Shown here piece by piece: positions 33,787-43,787 of a DNA stretch of 64,000 bases (positions within the stretch are counted from its first letter, which is position 1; every line of letters starts with the position of its first letter). The position numbers and the translations under genes were made by a program. The stretch spans positions 84,168,243-84,232,242 of the forward strand of contig NW_024609835.1 of assembly GCF_016920785.2 (NCBI RefSeq), in the 5' to 3' direction. The stretch is from Ixodes scapularis (lineage: Eukaryota > Arthropoda > Arachnida > Ixodida > Ixodidae). Below the pieces are notes generated by a model that worked only from the letters and a program-made list of their open reading frames with translations, was not told the origin of the DNA and did not search any database.

Positions 33787-35483
33787 TTCGCGACTCCAGC
33801 GACCTATAGGGGGCGCCACCACCAAACAAACATGGCGGCTGTGTCCAGGTCGCGTTGGCTCGGCCGGGCCGCCTGAACAGGTGGCGCGTTGCATTTCACA
33901 GATTTTCTTTTGTTTAATGCCCAATTTTATAGGTATTTGAACTCAGACGGTTAAGTGTAGCCGGTGCAGATAAACTTGCAAAGCATAGTTTTGTTTTGCC
34001 GGTGCTTTTTGTTCTATTCATGTCAAACTCTCGTTTCGGAGATCTCGTTCAAAACCGAAACTATAGGCTCCGGAGAGGCGGTAATATACTAATCAGTTTT
34101 GATTACCTAAGGAAAGCGGCGATGACTACAAAATTGTTCCACAGAGAGTAACTTTTCAGCTAACTCGCATCCTCGACCATGCGACTTATCTGTCCGCGAA
34201 ATCGAAATTTTGTGCGTATCCGCGTTTAAGAAACAGCTCGTGTCGTCTGCCCGGTCAACAACACAGGCTGCAGGAAAATTACAAAAATTAAGCAAGCGCT
34301 TCTTGAGCCAAGGACCATGTTAACCCGCTGACGCCCCACTAAGCAGCTGATACTCGTATTTCAATTGAGGTTTTAGTAGCAATCGAGAAGTCATTTCGAC
34401 GAGCGGGTTGTGTATTATATTACGTACTATGGTCCTACTAAGGCGATATTAGTATATTCTTCGGGTTGAAATATGAACTTAGTTGACTAGCTATTAGGTG
34501 AGCTGCTGAATAAAAGTATATTTGACAGACAGAGGGGTACTACTTAAACTTAGCCAAATGGTTCTATAGCCGGCAGCACGGAGACAAACTGAAGAGAGTC
34601 TTCATCGAACATTCACGCAGAACCTCTCTGCATTGAACTTTGCTTCGAATCCTGAACGGAGAAAATGAGTATTTTTTGTGGCCGGTCAACCTGACCAATG
34701 TAGACGTATATTGCTGCTGGCTTCGACGTCCTCGTAATATAAATATTGGAGGCGCGATAGGTCAAAATGTCGTGACAACATCTAACGTTGCGAGACTCGT
34801 CCCCCACCTTTTGAAAAAAGATAATTTCCCTCATTCGCCATTTGCAGCGAGCAGGTCTTCCTGAATCAAGTGATTGCGAAATCAGCCCAACTCCTTCAGT
34901 GTGGTCTAGAGGCTTTTTCGGTGAAAAGCAGCCAAGATGAATAGCCAACGCACCGACCGGAGTGGGTGGCTCAAACTTGAAGCTTACCGAACACAACCAA
35001 ACTCAAGAAAAGCAGCTATCGAACCTTCCCATTCACTTGACTGCAACATTGATGTTCCCTCCAGTGAAATGCCTCGTCTGTCGTCCTCTGTGCACTGTTC
35101 TACATTCTTATAAAGAAACCACTTATCAGTTACCAAGTAGTCGTCACTTACAATGTGATTCAAGACAGACAAGAAATCAAAACGTTTTTCCGTGATTCCT
35201 CCGCACCCAAATCGAAAGCACGCGACCGTGCGCTGTGGAGTAAACGGGCTTTCAAACACGTAATAGAAGAAAACAATCTACTGAGGCTTCACCACACTAA
35301 TGATCACTGAGGCAAACTTAAGAAATAATCAGACCTTCGTCAAATGACATTGTTGGCCACCGCGCCGACTACACGTCTCCGCGAAAGTCACCACTGCAGA
35401 GACGCGGAGGGGCGCGGAGCGACCTGGACCGGCTGGTTCCCAGTTTTCCCGCTTGGTGGCGTCCGTCTTGCTGGAGTCGCGAA
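33787..35483. mobile_element. 1.7-kb DNA element with TTCGCGACTCCAGC ends
   Basis: The left end is TTCGCGACTCCAGC and the right end its complement, flanked by TA on both sides. Similarity between the ends continues patchily through GGCGCCACCA and GTCCAGGTCG for about 70 bp. The intact LTR shows the uninterrupted target. No transposase motif was found, and the centre is AT-rich and decayed. Confidence 0.75.
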
Positions 35484-35671
35484 TAACACTCAAGTGTGTG
35501 CCGACGGCGCATTCACCCAAAAGGGCAAGGGAGAACCGGCCCCTTCGGGGAATTCGGCCTCGTGGTTCCTTGTATCCGGGAGGCCGACGCCATTGGTGAC
35601 GACGGCTTCCACGGCCTGCTCGAAGCTAGGCCTGGATAGGGATAGAGGGAACCCCATGGTTCCTACAATGG

Positions 35672-37256
35672 TGATAACCAAATCATCTAGTTAAACATTC
35701 AACTTTTAGTAAGAACAGCACTGTTTGGTTGTTTTGGTTAGATAGCAAGAATAAATTACGTTATTAACTTTTAAGTTATTATAATTATGTTCCGTTGCCC
35801 TTGTAACTATATATCATAGAAAACAACCTATTACGGAAATACGTTTTCTCCAAACCTAGACATGCTTGTATCGAAGTCTAGTCACACTGTCCACAAAGTC
35901 AAACATTGTTGAACCTAGTTAAAAAGTTGAAGGTTTGTCGAACCAGTCGAACCCTGAGTTTCGACGTAAAAATCCGACTCGACGGAAGTTCGTGACATCC
36001 CATGTTGTAACATGTCTGTAAGGGATGCTCCACCTCCAAACCCAGGAGAAAAATGGAGCTACTATATAAATGCACAATTTTTCTGGTGTCACAGAATCGG
36101 ACAGCGAGAAACGTGCGCTGCTATAACCACATGGGTTTACTTGGAAATAGCGAGCATGATCTAGGTGTAACAGCGCACAGCAACGGAGACTAGGCACAAG
36201 GCACAAGGCATACGACACAAGGCATATTTTTATAGTTTTCTGTGTCGTTCGTTCCCCTCCTTATTTTCTCTTGTTTTGTGCTATTGCATTTTTTATATGT
36301 TTGAATTTCACAAATTACCGCTTAGCAGTATTTTACTAGAGGGTGTCTATTGTTCTGTTCCTTTTTTTTAGTGTGGACGAAGCCTTTTCTGCAGATCTTA
36401 GGTTGCAACAAACTATAGCGACGAGAAGCTGCGAATGACTCTTCCAGCAAAGTTCCTAAAGGTTGTTTACAGACGCTGCCGAACAATAAAGTAGCGATAT
36501 TTATTTTCATTTTTAGTGAATAGAATGTAACGATCCCCGAGTAGCGCGGGGGAGGGGGGGTAATTATATTGCCACGCTTGGCTATCGCGCGGAGGCACCA
36601 GGTTCGATTCCATGAAGTTGACTCTTCTTTTATTTCCTCTTTCAACTTGACGTTTTCGTTAGTTCGAGAATTTTTTCGTGTGATCAAGTTACGAATGTTC
36701 TAAGCGCCCAATGTTCCGGAAACCAACGCTGGTACAAAAGGTGCTCTGCGTAGCGGTCCGGAGTCGGTCTCGTTCTTGCGCTCTATCTTGGTACTCCCGC
36801 GACCTTCGACACCTGCGACGCTACCTCTTTGTATTTTTAGTTTTGGGCCAAAGTTCGCGAAATTAAACATTTAGTGTCTGTTCATTCATCATCTGTCATT
36901 CGTGACATTCTGCATTCTTGGGAATCAAACTATATAATGCAAATAGATGTAGTGAACGAGTGTAGGAGCTAGAAACATGTGCAATGTTTTATCAATTATA
37001 AGTACTAGGACGTTTTTGATTTCTTGCTGTTGTTAATATCCTACTGTTTAATATATGGGACTACTTATACTGTTTATGGTAAAATAACTGTCTAGCATTT
37101 GAATCAAACGAATTATTGGAGAAACCAAAACAAACCGGTTTGTAGAAACGTGTAAACAGTAACCGAAACAGTAAAAATGAAAACGGTAAAAACCGAAACG
37201 AAACCGATATCAGCAGTACACGGTAACCGTAACCATAACCGAAATGTTATATTTTT
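35672..37256. other. Right interior of the hAT-like element
   Basis: No coding signal is seen. A GGTTCGATTCC word near 36601 resembles a pol III box B but lacks a box A. From about 37090 the AACCG/AACCGAAAC subterminal repeats begin. Confidence 0.4.
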
Positions 37257-37271
37257 CGGTTTCAGTCATTG

Positions 37272-37489
37272 CCCACTACCAGCGACTACCCAACGTCGCT
37301 GCGTCTGCGTTAACTAGTCGCCAGCGTTGGCCTCTTTCCGGGCATCCAAAAAATGATCGAAGACATTATCCGGGAAGAGCTCAGGAATTTGCTGCCTGCT
37401 GCCGATCACCCGGCCTCACTAGCCATCGCCGAAGTAGTACAAGAGAACGTCCAGCGAGCCGTTGAACTGGAGGCTCCCATCAACGCAGA
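37272..37489 (+). pseudogene. gypsy gag, N-terminal part
   Basis: A frame from about 37330 reads IQKMIEDIIREELRNLLP and then a VVQENVQRAVELEAPINA block. This resembles the helical gag segment before the zinc knuckle in gypsy elements. The open frame stops exactly at the hAT insertion and resumes in the same phase at 40750-40757. Capsid-type function in particle assembly is inferred from position. Confidence 0.7.
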
Positions 37490-37668
37490 CTCAGACTTGT
37501 GCGAAATCTGTTACAAGTAATGAAATTACTTGTAATCCCTTACATTTATCGGTAATTTAGTAACGGAATAATTACATTATTTCGAGAGTAATTGTAAAAT
37601 AATTGCCTTACATTTTTTACGTAACGGATTCCTTGTAATCCGTTACATTTTATTCAGGACCAGCCCCT

Positions 37669-37689
37669 CCCCCCCCCCCCCCCCCCCCC
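37669..37689. repeat. Poly-C run (21)
   Basis: An uninterrupted run of C lies inside the outer hAT. A poly-A/T-rich stretch with simple runs follows to about 37945. Confidence 0.85.
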
Positions 37690-39257
37690 TTCTCTCTTTT
37701 AAAGAAAAGGTCGTTTTCACGCGAATTTACCAGCGCCAAAGGGAGGCTTGCACTCTTCAGTTCCGCAAAGCTTTTTTTTCTTTTTTTTTTTTTGCAACAC
37801 CGAGCCTCTGAATTTTTTTTTTAGACCCTAACAACAATGTCAAAAGATAAAAAAAAAAAAAAACATTTCTACAAAAAAAAAAAGGGGGAGGGGGGGGCAA
37901 GTGTTATCCACTTTTTTACTCCCTTTGTTTGTTTTTTTTTTGCGATCGAAGACGGGGAGAGGAGGACAGCAAGTGATTGTGTGCCTCTTCGAGAAGCTCA
38001 AGGTGGTAAGTGCACAGACAAGAATTAACAATGTCCTTCTCAGTTATAGTGACTAGGACTATTTTCGTAATGTCAAAACACGAGAAAACGCCCCGTCTAC
38101 CCTAAAATGCAGTAAAAGAGATGTGATAATATGTGAAGGTTTTATTGCCACAAGCATCCTCATTTGTCCGATGCACACTTACCACCTTCTCTTAGAAAAC
38201 AGGATGTATTTTTTTCTGCTTCTTTCATCTTATTCGACCCTGTTTACAAAGCTACTTGCTTTTTTGTAGTCCAACTTCTAGGGTTGGCGCACTTTATTTG
38301 TGAATTCCAGACAGGTTATCTGCATCTCAGTCATCCTTTTTTTGAGTCAGCTTTTTGCGAGCACTTCGAAAATGGTAATAGTCTACCTGTTTTCTTCTTC
38401 CTGTTTTTACCCCAGCAGGACGTATCTTATCTCAAGCAGATATTGTTAAAAATAAAACATAATGGTGGCTGACTTAGGATTGATATTCTGAGCTTGAGGA
38501 GAGAGTGAAACTCGTGAGTGCGGCCATAGCGCGGCTTACTTAGTACTCTGCAGTCTTGTACACGTTACTAAAAAAAAGTAATCGATTACAATTACTATTA
38601 CTCTTTGCTAAAAAGTATTCGATTAGATTACTTGATTACTCGACGGCAAAAGTAATTGGACATTACTTAAAGAAGTAATCGTTACTTTTCCGATTACTTT
38701 ATTGTGTGAAGACGCATCTTTAGCGCTCATAACAATGAACTACTTCCAACCTATATTTCACATTTGCACAAGTATTGAAGAAGAAAAACTGGCACCTTCT
38801 TCGTGGTCATTGCACCTTCACAATGCGGACACAAGCATAGAATTCGTTTGAAGACGTTTAATGATTTGGGTGTTCGCCTGTGTGTGTGTTTGGGGGGGGG
38901 GGGGGAGGGAAGTGGAGGGTGTTCTAGATCTTATTAAGGTTGAGCAAGGGTTGTCGCTCAAAGTTTGCGTCGCTCATTTTATTATTCACATGTGAATGAG
39001 CTCGCATGTTATACAAAAGAGCAGCAGCTCCAGGATTTGAAACGGATCATATGTAGTATCCATTAGCGGAAGAGATCGCCCCGACCACTTCTCAACTCGA
39101 AACATTGCTTGTCACAAAGACCACGTAGGGGAAATGGGGAAATGTTTCAACTGCCTTTGTTATGTTTTGCATCCGGTTTAAGCATTCTTCGGTTCTGGTT
39201 CTCCTACGGGCTGCGAGTAGGTATCAATAGTGACAGATGAGCCAGTTGGTACATGAC

Positions 39258-39371
39258 TTATTTTCACAAAATGCGCCGCAAGACAAGGACAAAGTAAGTG
39301 AGACAACATGAAGCGCTTCGTGTTGTCTCATTTACTCTGTCCTTGACTCGCGGCGCATTTTGTGAAAATAA
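39258..39371. repeat. Foldback with ~55-bp arms
   Basis: TTATTTTCACAAAATGCGCC through GACAAGGACAAAGTAAGTGA pairs with its complement ending TTTTGTGAAAATAA. The centre is a GAAGCGCTTC tip. Its style resembles the palindrome at 5831-6074, which also carries a GACAAAGGACAAA word. Confidence 0.85.
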
Positions 39372-39724
39372 ATGCGAGTAGGTACGCTAAGCAGGACTTT
39401 TTTTATTTTTTTTATTTCTGTGTCTGTGCGTGAGGGGGCTAGTTTAAACGAAGGACTCACAAAGCTACATTCTGCTTCCACAAACCTCGCCCTCAATGGC
39501 TATGTCACCCACTGTGGCTTCCCTCGAACTTGCCACTCCCAATCCCAGTCCTCAAAAAAAAAAAAGAAAAAAAAAAACGGAAATTTTACAGAAACTGTAC
39601 ATAGAAGAAGATTGACCTCGTTTCCTACAGCTCCGCAAAAATCTTTCTTTTTTCCGCTCGAAAAAAAAAAAAAAAAGAAGAAAATTTTATGTTTGTCATT
39701 TCATGAAAAAAAAGGCATGTGCCC

Positions 39725-39746
39725 GGGGGGGGGGGGGGGGGGGGGG
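39725..39746. repeat. Poly-G run (22)
   Basis: Uninterrupted G run inside the inner hAT. Confidence 0.9.
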
Positions 39747-40388
39747 TCCTGTGGACAAATTGTAACAGTTACAAGTAATTTTATCACTTCAAAAAGTAAT
39801 CAGATTACTCTTGTGATTACTGCCTAATCAAAGTAATCAACTGATTACAAAATTACTTCAAAAAGTAATCGATTACAAGTAATTTCATTACTTGTAATGC
39901 GTACGGTACAAGTCTGGTACTCTGCCCTTCGCTGCCCGTGGCCTCAGCGGACGTCTATCTGGAGAACAACGGTGTAAACTGCTGTCGGTTTGTGCTCCGT
40001 GCGTTTTTGAACGGCACCAAGAAAGGTACACACGGCAAACGTGCGTTTACATTTCCTTGTTTTAACCAACGTTCTAATTAATTGTTGTTATGAGTGTCCT
40101 GTTCTTGTTTTTTCTCGATTACTTATATTTAAATATTGGAAACTTTTTCTCATTCACAAACGTCTCAACCAAGGGTTGACCTGTTCAGAACCAAAGGAAG
40201 AAGCATATTGAGCCAAACCTTTTTTATTATTTAATTATCACCTAACTGTTACCAACTCTACTAAAACTCTCGAATATCAGGCAACGGCTGCAAGGACCAA
40301 GCTTTGCTCTATCTTCGAGGTAAATAGTACTTTCATTGCTTCGCTGAGGAAGCTCAATGCAGAGCATAAAACATTCGTGAGGCACGAT

Positions 40389-40530
40389 ATGGCATTCCTA
40401 TCCCGTGCCTCAGTTCAAAAGGCGTTCAGCGTAGCCGTCGACATCGTCAGTAAGAAATAACGCAAAATGTTTGACGAGACTTTTGAGAGTCAGCTGTTCC
40501 TCAAAATACTCAAGGTCAATAAATGGAACA
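40389..40530 (+). pseudogene. hAT transposase C-terminal (dimerisation) relic
   Basis: The frame reads SRASVQKAFSVAVDIVSKK, a stop, then MFDETFESQLFLK. It matches the conserved hAT C-terminal pattern S-x-VER-x-FS followed by an FE-x-x-LFLK helix, with the usual ER replaced by QK. In active hATs this region dimerises the transposase. Upstream transposase parts, including the DDE residues, were not found. Confidence 0.65.
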
Positions 40531-40749
40531 GGTGGCAACAATAAGAACTTGAGTAACCTTCTTCCCTATGTTTCGTAATTGAGGAAAATAATGTTGAAAG
40601 TAACGGCCACGAAAGTAACGGATTACTTCTTGGGGTAACCGTCACTAACTTTTATGGGAGGGTAATTGTAATTGTAATAAATTACAATTTAGCCTTGAGT
40701 AATTGTAAATGTAATTCCTTACTATTTTTCAGTAACGTGTACAAGTCTG

Positions 40750-41180
40750 AACGCAGTAACAGCACTCGAAGAAGCTCCGTCGGTGACGTACGTCGGGGTT
40801 GCAAGGAGGCCACGAGACGCTCCCGCCAGTACTCGGCACCGCCTCGACGAGACCACCGACGCCAAGGTATGTCCGACGCCAAGACGACTGGTCCCAGTAC
40901 ACCCCCTCAGAACCACCTGCGTTGAGGAAGACAGACGTGTGGCGAGCCTTTATTAGCACAGCGGGCGTCGCCCGCTGTGCTAATACTGCGGGGAAGCCGA
41001 CCACATCTACCGGCGTTGCCCATACGGGCAAATAGGGTTGCACGGCTTCCACCCGAACGGCCAATGCCCACACGGCGGTGAGCGATCGAGGGAGATTGAC
41101 GAGCACCTTCGACGGCCTCAGTCTTCCAGACTGCACCGCGCCGCGGGTTCCGGTCGCCGTCACCCTGACGCCAAGTTTCG
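40750..41180 (+). pseudogene. gypsy gag C-terminus with zinc knuckle
   Basis: The frame continues from the pre-insertion gag and reaches a CCHC zinc knuckle near 40975-41015 (CGEADHIYRRC), followed by HGFHPNGQCP. CCHC knuckles bind genomic RNA during packaging. A stop codon lies inside the knuckle between its first two cysteines, and another just before it, so the protein would be truncated. Confidence 0.8.
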
Positions 41181-41258
41181 CCGATGAGCAGGCCCCGTCC
41201 TGGGAGCCTCTCGCCCCTCGCTTTTAATCGGGAAAATTGAGCGCGGCAAATCCTTGAG

Positions 41259-41560
41259 ATGGAATTGCCTCAGAGCTGCGACGCAAACACTCCCGACGCA
41301 CGTCGAAGGGAAAGGTGCCAAACGCACTCTAAGGACGCCACGCATGGGAACGACGCATCGGGAAAGGTGCCGATCGACCTCAACATCATCATGGACCGTC
41401 ATGACAGATCGGCGCTCGTGGACAGCGGTGCAAACTACTCTATTATTCGGGGGAAACTCTCACGCCGCCTTCATAAAGTTATGGCGCCGTAGGTTGGCCC
41501 ACCAACTTGAACGAGGACACCTGATTACGTCCGTCTGAAGGTACACTGCGCAAGTTGAAA
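41259..41560 (+). pseudogene. gypsy aspartic protease
   Basis: The frame gives the catalytic segment SALVDSGANYSIIRGKLSRR at about 41409-41470. It corresponds to the ALVDTGADYS block of gypsy proteases, with DSG as the active triad. It would cleave the Gag-Pol precursor. A stop follows the APxxL region, and later parts shift frame. Confidence 0.8.
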
Positions 41561-41699
41561 TCCATGGCGAGATCTGCCATTTGAAATTTGTCGTACTGCA
41601 AGACTGTGGAAGAGACGTCATTCCAATGAACTTTCCGTGGGAATACGGTGCAGTCATCGACTTCGGAACGAACTGTTTAGCGCTGCGAAAACCTCTTCT

Positions 41700-42928
41700 T
41701 GCTCTGTAGGAACCCAGAACGACACCAGCCAGTGTCTGAATCACCGTCGACCCTGTGAACCTGCCGCCGCGATCAAGTGTTTTCGTAACCGTTGTGACTG
41801 ACGCAGCTACCAGCTTTGAAGTTAATCTCGAAGGCAACGTTCACCTGCTTGTAGGATCAGGAATTGGCGTCGCAAGGGAAGTAACTGAACTCCAGGATGA
41901 AATCACTGTAGTTTTCGTGACGAAATTCCAACAGAAGATGCAGCATCTCACAAGAAAGTGCCGCTTTGGGTCATGTCGGGGAACTCCGCAACACCGCCGA
42001 GGTCACCGTGATTTTTGAAGAAACCTCGCCATCTCGCCAAGACACTACGCCGCTACCGCAACTCGACATTAGTCCGGAGCTCCCCATCTCAGAACGACGA
42101 CGGCTGATGGACCTCCTCACTCAGTTCAGCGACTCCTTTGCGACGTCGTCGAAGGTTCACGCGCCAAACAGCTGTTGCAAAGCATCACATCATTACCGAC
42201 GACGACGCGCTCCCGGTGCATCGGCCGTCGTATTGAGTCTCCCCCAAGGAAAGCGAGGCCATGCACGAGCAAGTTCAGAAAATGCTCAACGATGACGTCA
42301 TCCAGCCTCTAAGCAGTCAGCGGGCCTATCCAGTTCTACTGGTTAAGAAGGACGGGACGCCTAGGTTCTGCGTGGGCTAACGGGAGCTGAACGCATTGAC
42401 GAAAAAGGACGTCTACCCGCCCTCCCGCATCGCTGACACACTCGACCGGCAGCACCACTCCCAATACTGTCCGTCGATGGACCTGAAGAGTGGCTACTGG
42501 CAGATCGAAGTCGACGATCGGACCCGAGAAAATACTGCCTTCGCCACGTCCGATGGACTATACAAGTTCAAGGTGATGCCCTGCGGACTTCGTACAGCAC
42601 CGGCAAGATTCCATCGTCTCGTGGATACCATGTTGGCAGGCCTCAAATGGCAGAGCTGTCTCGTTTATCTCAATGCCGTCGTGGTACTCTCGAGCGACTT
42701 CAGCGAGCACTTGAGACGTCTCCGAGACGTGCTCCAGGCAATCAGGACCGCCGGATTCACCCTCATACCGACGAAGTGTCGGTTCGCCCATGGCTAACTG
42801 AAGTTCCTACGGCATGTTGTGCGAAATAAAGGTGTTCCTCCTGACTATTGACGACTCGCGCAGTAGGAGCGTTCGCACCGCCTTCAGACAAAAAGGCAGT
42901 AAAAAGATTTCTCTGATTATGTGCATGT
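41700..42928 (+). pseudogene. gypsy reverse transcriptase, fingers and palm
   Basis: The landmarks are: a pre-RT linker with PELPISERRRLMDLL (about 42080); VLLVKKDGTPRFCV (42337-42375); YPPSRIADTLD; MDLKSGYWQIEVDDRTRENT (42478-42540) with the first catalytic Asp; FKVMPCGLRTAPARF; and SCLVYLNAVVVLS at about 42655-42695. The last box should be YLDD, but here both catalytic aspartates are replaced (YLNA). The thumb ends at the hAT insertion at 42929. Frameshifts and stops are frequent before 42390. Confidence 0.9.
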
Positions 42929-43667
42929 CAGGCTGTCGAACTGGGACCGAAACGAGCCGAAAACCGGAACTAAACTGTTACTTTTAGCCGAATAGGAACT
43001 GAACCGAACCGAAATCTTTGCAGCCATCTTGGAACTGATTGGAAACTGAACCGAAAAAATATATAGCGGTAACCTTTCAAAACGGTTCACTGTAGTTTTT
43101 TTTTTCTTTTATAACAAAAGGAATATTTGAGATTAAAAGAAAAAGGCAGTTGTATTTTTATGTATTGATGAAATCGACATACGCAAAATGGTAATGTATA
43201 AGCAATTGTGTGTTTTCGCGGCGCTTTGTAGTGGCACTGCGATTCATCGTGTGTCACGTGACCTCATGGTGACACGTCACGTGACTCACTGCTTTAATTC
43301 GATATAAATTGAGAACGTCGCTCGATTTATTAGCTGTGCTGACACTGTGACGCAATGGCGTCACTAGGGTCAGCGGCACCAGAGGTGATGACCTGACACG
43401 ACCTCCGCCCCCCCTCCCCCATCTTCACCGCCCTGCTGCACCCCCTGATCGCTGCACCGGAGGCGGTTCCCCCCTTACCCTGATGACGTCACTGCCGTGA
43501 AGTAACATGACATCATGACTTCGCACCGCCACGTACTCGATTGTCATGAGCCCGTGTCGAGTGCTCTTGTTCATGACAATCATCATCGCCAAACATTCGG
43601 GCAATGGCGGCTTCACGGAAACGTTCGCTCGGCCACCGCTCTCGTGTCAGGCGTTGCCGGAGGGGGA

Positions 43668-43692
43668 GGGGGGGGGGGGGGGGGGGGGGGGG
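43668..43692. repeat. Poly-G run (25)
   Basis: Longest homopolymer of G in the window. Confidence 0.9.
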
Positions 43693-43749
43693 CTGCGGTT
43701 GATTTTGTTCTTCTCGGCCCCGAGGAAGATGGCAGCGCCTGAAGCATCT

Positions 43750-43787
43750 ATATCGTCGGCGGCCGCAACCTCGGCCGCCGACGATAT
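43750..43787. repeat. Perfect 16-bp hairpin
   Basis: ATATCGTCGGCGGCCG pairs with CGGCCGCCGACGATAT across the six-base loop CAACCT. No U-run follows and no function is evident. Confidence 0.9.

Larger units (their letters stand above)
28417..35667 (-). mobile_element. Non-autonomous LTR retrotransposon, complete with ATGG duplication
   Basis: On the minus strand this is a full LTR element: 5' LTR (35667-32799, interrupted twice), primer-binding site, internal region, polypurine tract and 3' LTR (28934-28417). ATGG flanks both outer ends (28413-28416 and 35668-35671). The internal region (28935-32798) shows no protease, RT or integrase motif on either strand, and 1.24 kb of it is a DNA-transposon insertion. 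The element must therefore have relied on proteins from another element. The two LTRs differ at roughly a dozen places in the first 270 bases by eye, so it is not recent. Confidence 0.85.
32799..35667 (-). repeat. 5' LTR, interrupted by two DNA elements
   Basis: LTR sequence covers 32799-33077, 33733-33786 and 35484-35667. Removing the two insertions and one copy of each duplication leaves about 515 bp, against 518 bp in the 3' LTR. The outer end reads TTCCTACA instead of TTCCCACA. Confidence 0.85.
27816..37271. mobile_element. hAT-like element enclosing an LTR retrotransposon (tentative)
   Basis: The left end reads CAGGGACTCAAACCG at 27816. The right end is the complement of CAATGACTGAAACCG at 37257-37271. 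Both ends are followed inward by dense AACCGTAACCG-type repeats (27816-27970 and 37090-37250). These subterminal repeats pair the ends and are typical of some hAT elements. No transposase was found, and no 8-bp duplication could be confirmed, so the pairing is inference. The interior is mostly the LTR element at 28417-35667. Confidence 0.5.
38551..39916. mobile_element. Inner hAT-type MITE with perfect 8-bp duplication
   Basis: It begins CAGTCTTGTACACGTTACT and ends CGTACGGTACAAGTCTG. GTACTCTG is repeated exactly on both sides (38543-38550 and 39917-39924). The subterminal GTAATCGATTAC-type repeats match those of the surrounding hAT, so the two are relatives. No transposase. It contains the foldback at 39258-39371 and G runs at 38892-38905 and 39725-39746. 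Confidence 0.9.
37490..40749 (+). mobile_element. Outer hAT transposon inserted in gag
   Basis: The ends carry CAGACTTGTGC (37492) and the complement GTACAAGTCTG (40749). AACGCAGA / AACGCAGT flank it (37482-37489 and 40750-40757), an 8-bp hAT-type duplication with one change. Removing the insert and one repeat restores the gag frame. Both ends hold many GTAATC/GATTAC words (37500-37650 and 40590-40730). A hAT dimerisation-domain relic lies at 40389-40530. A second related hAT is nested inside. Confidence 0.8.

Noticed and set aside
36590..36620. GGTTCGATTCC, a pol III box B-like word
   Set aside because: No box A at proper spacing and no tRNA fold.
37837..38031. Lys-rich / Phe-rich open frames on both strands
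   Set aside because: Produced by poly-A and poly-T runs.
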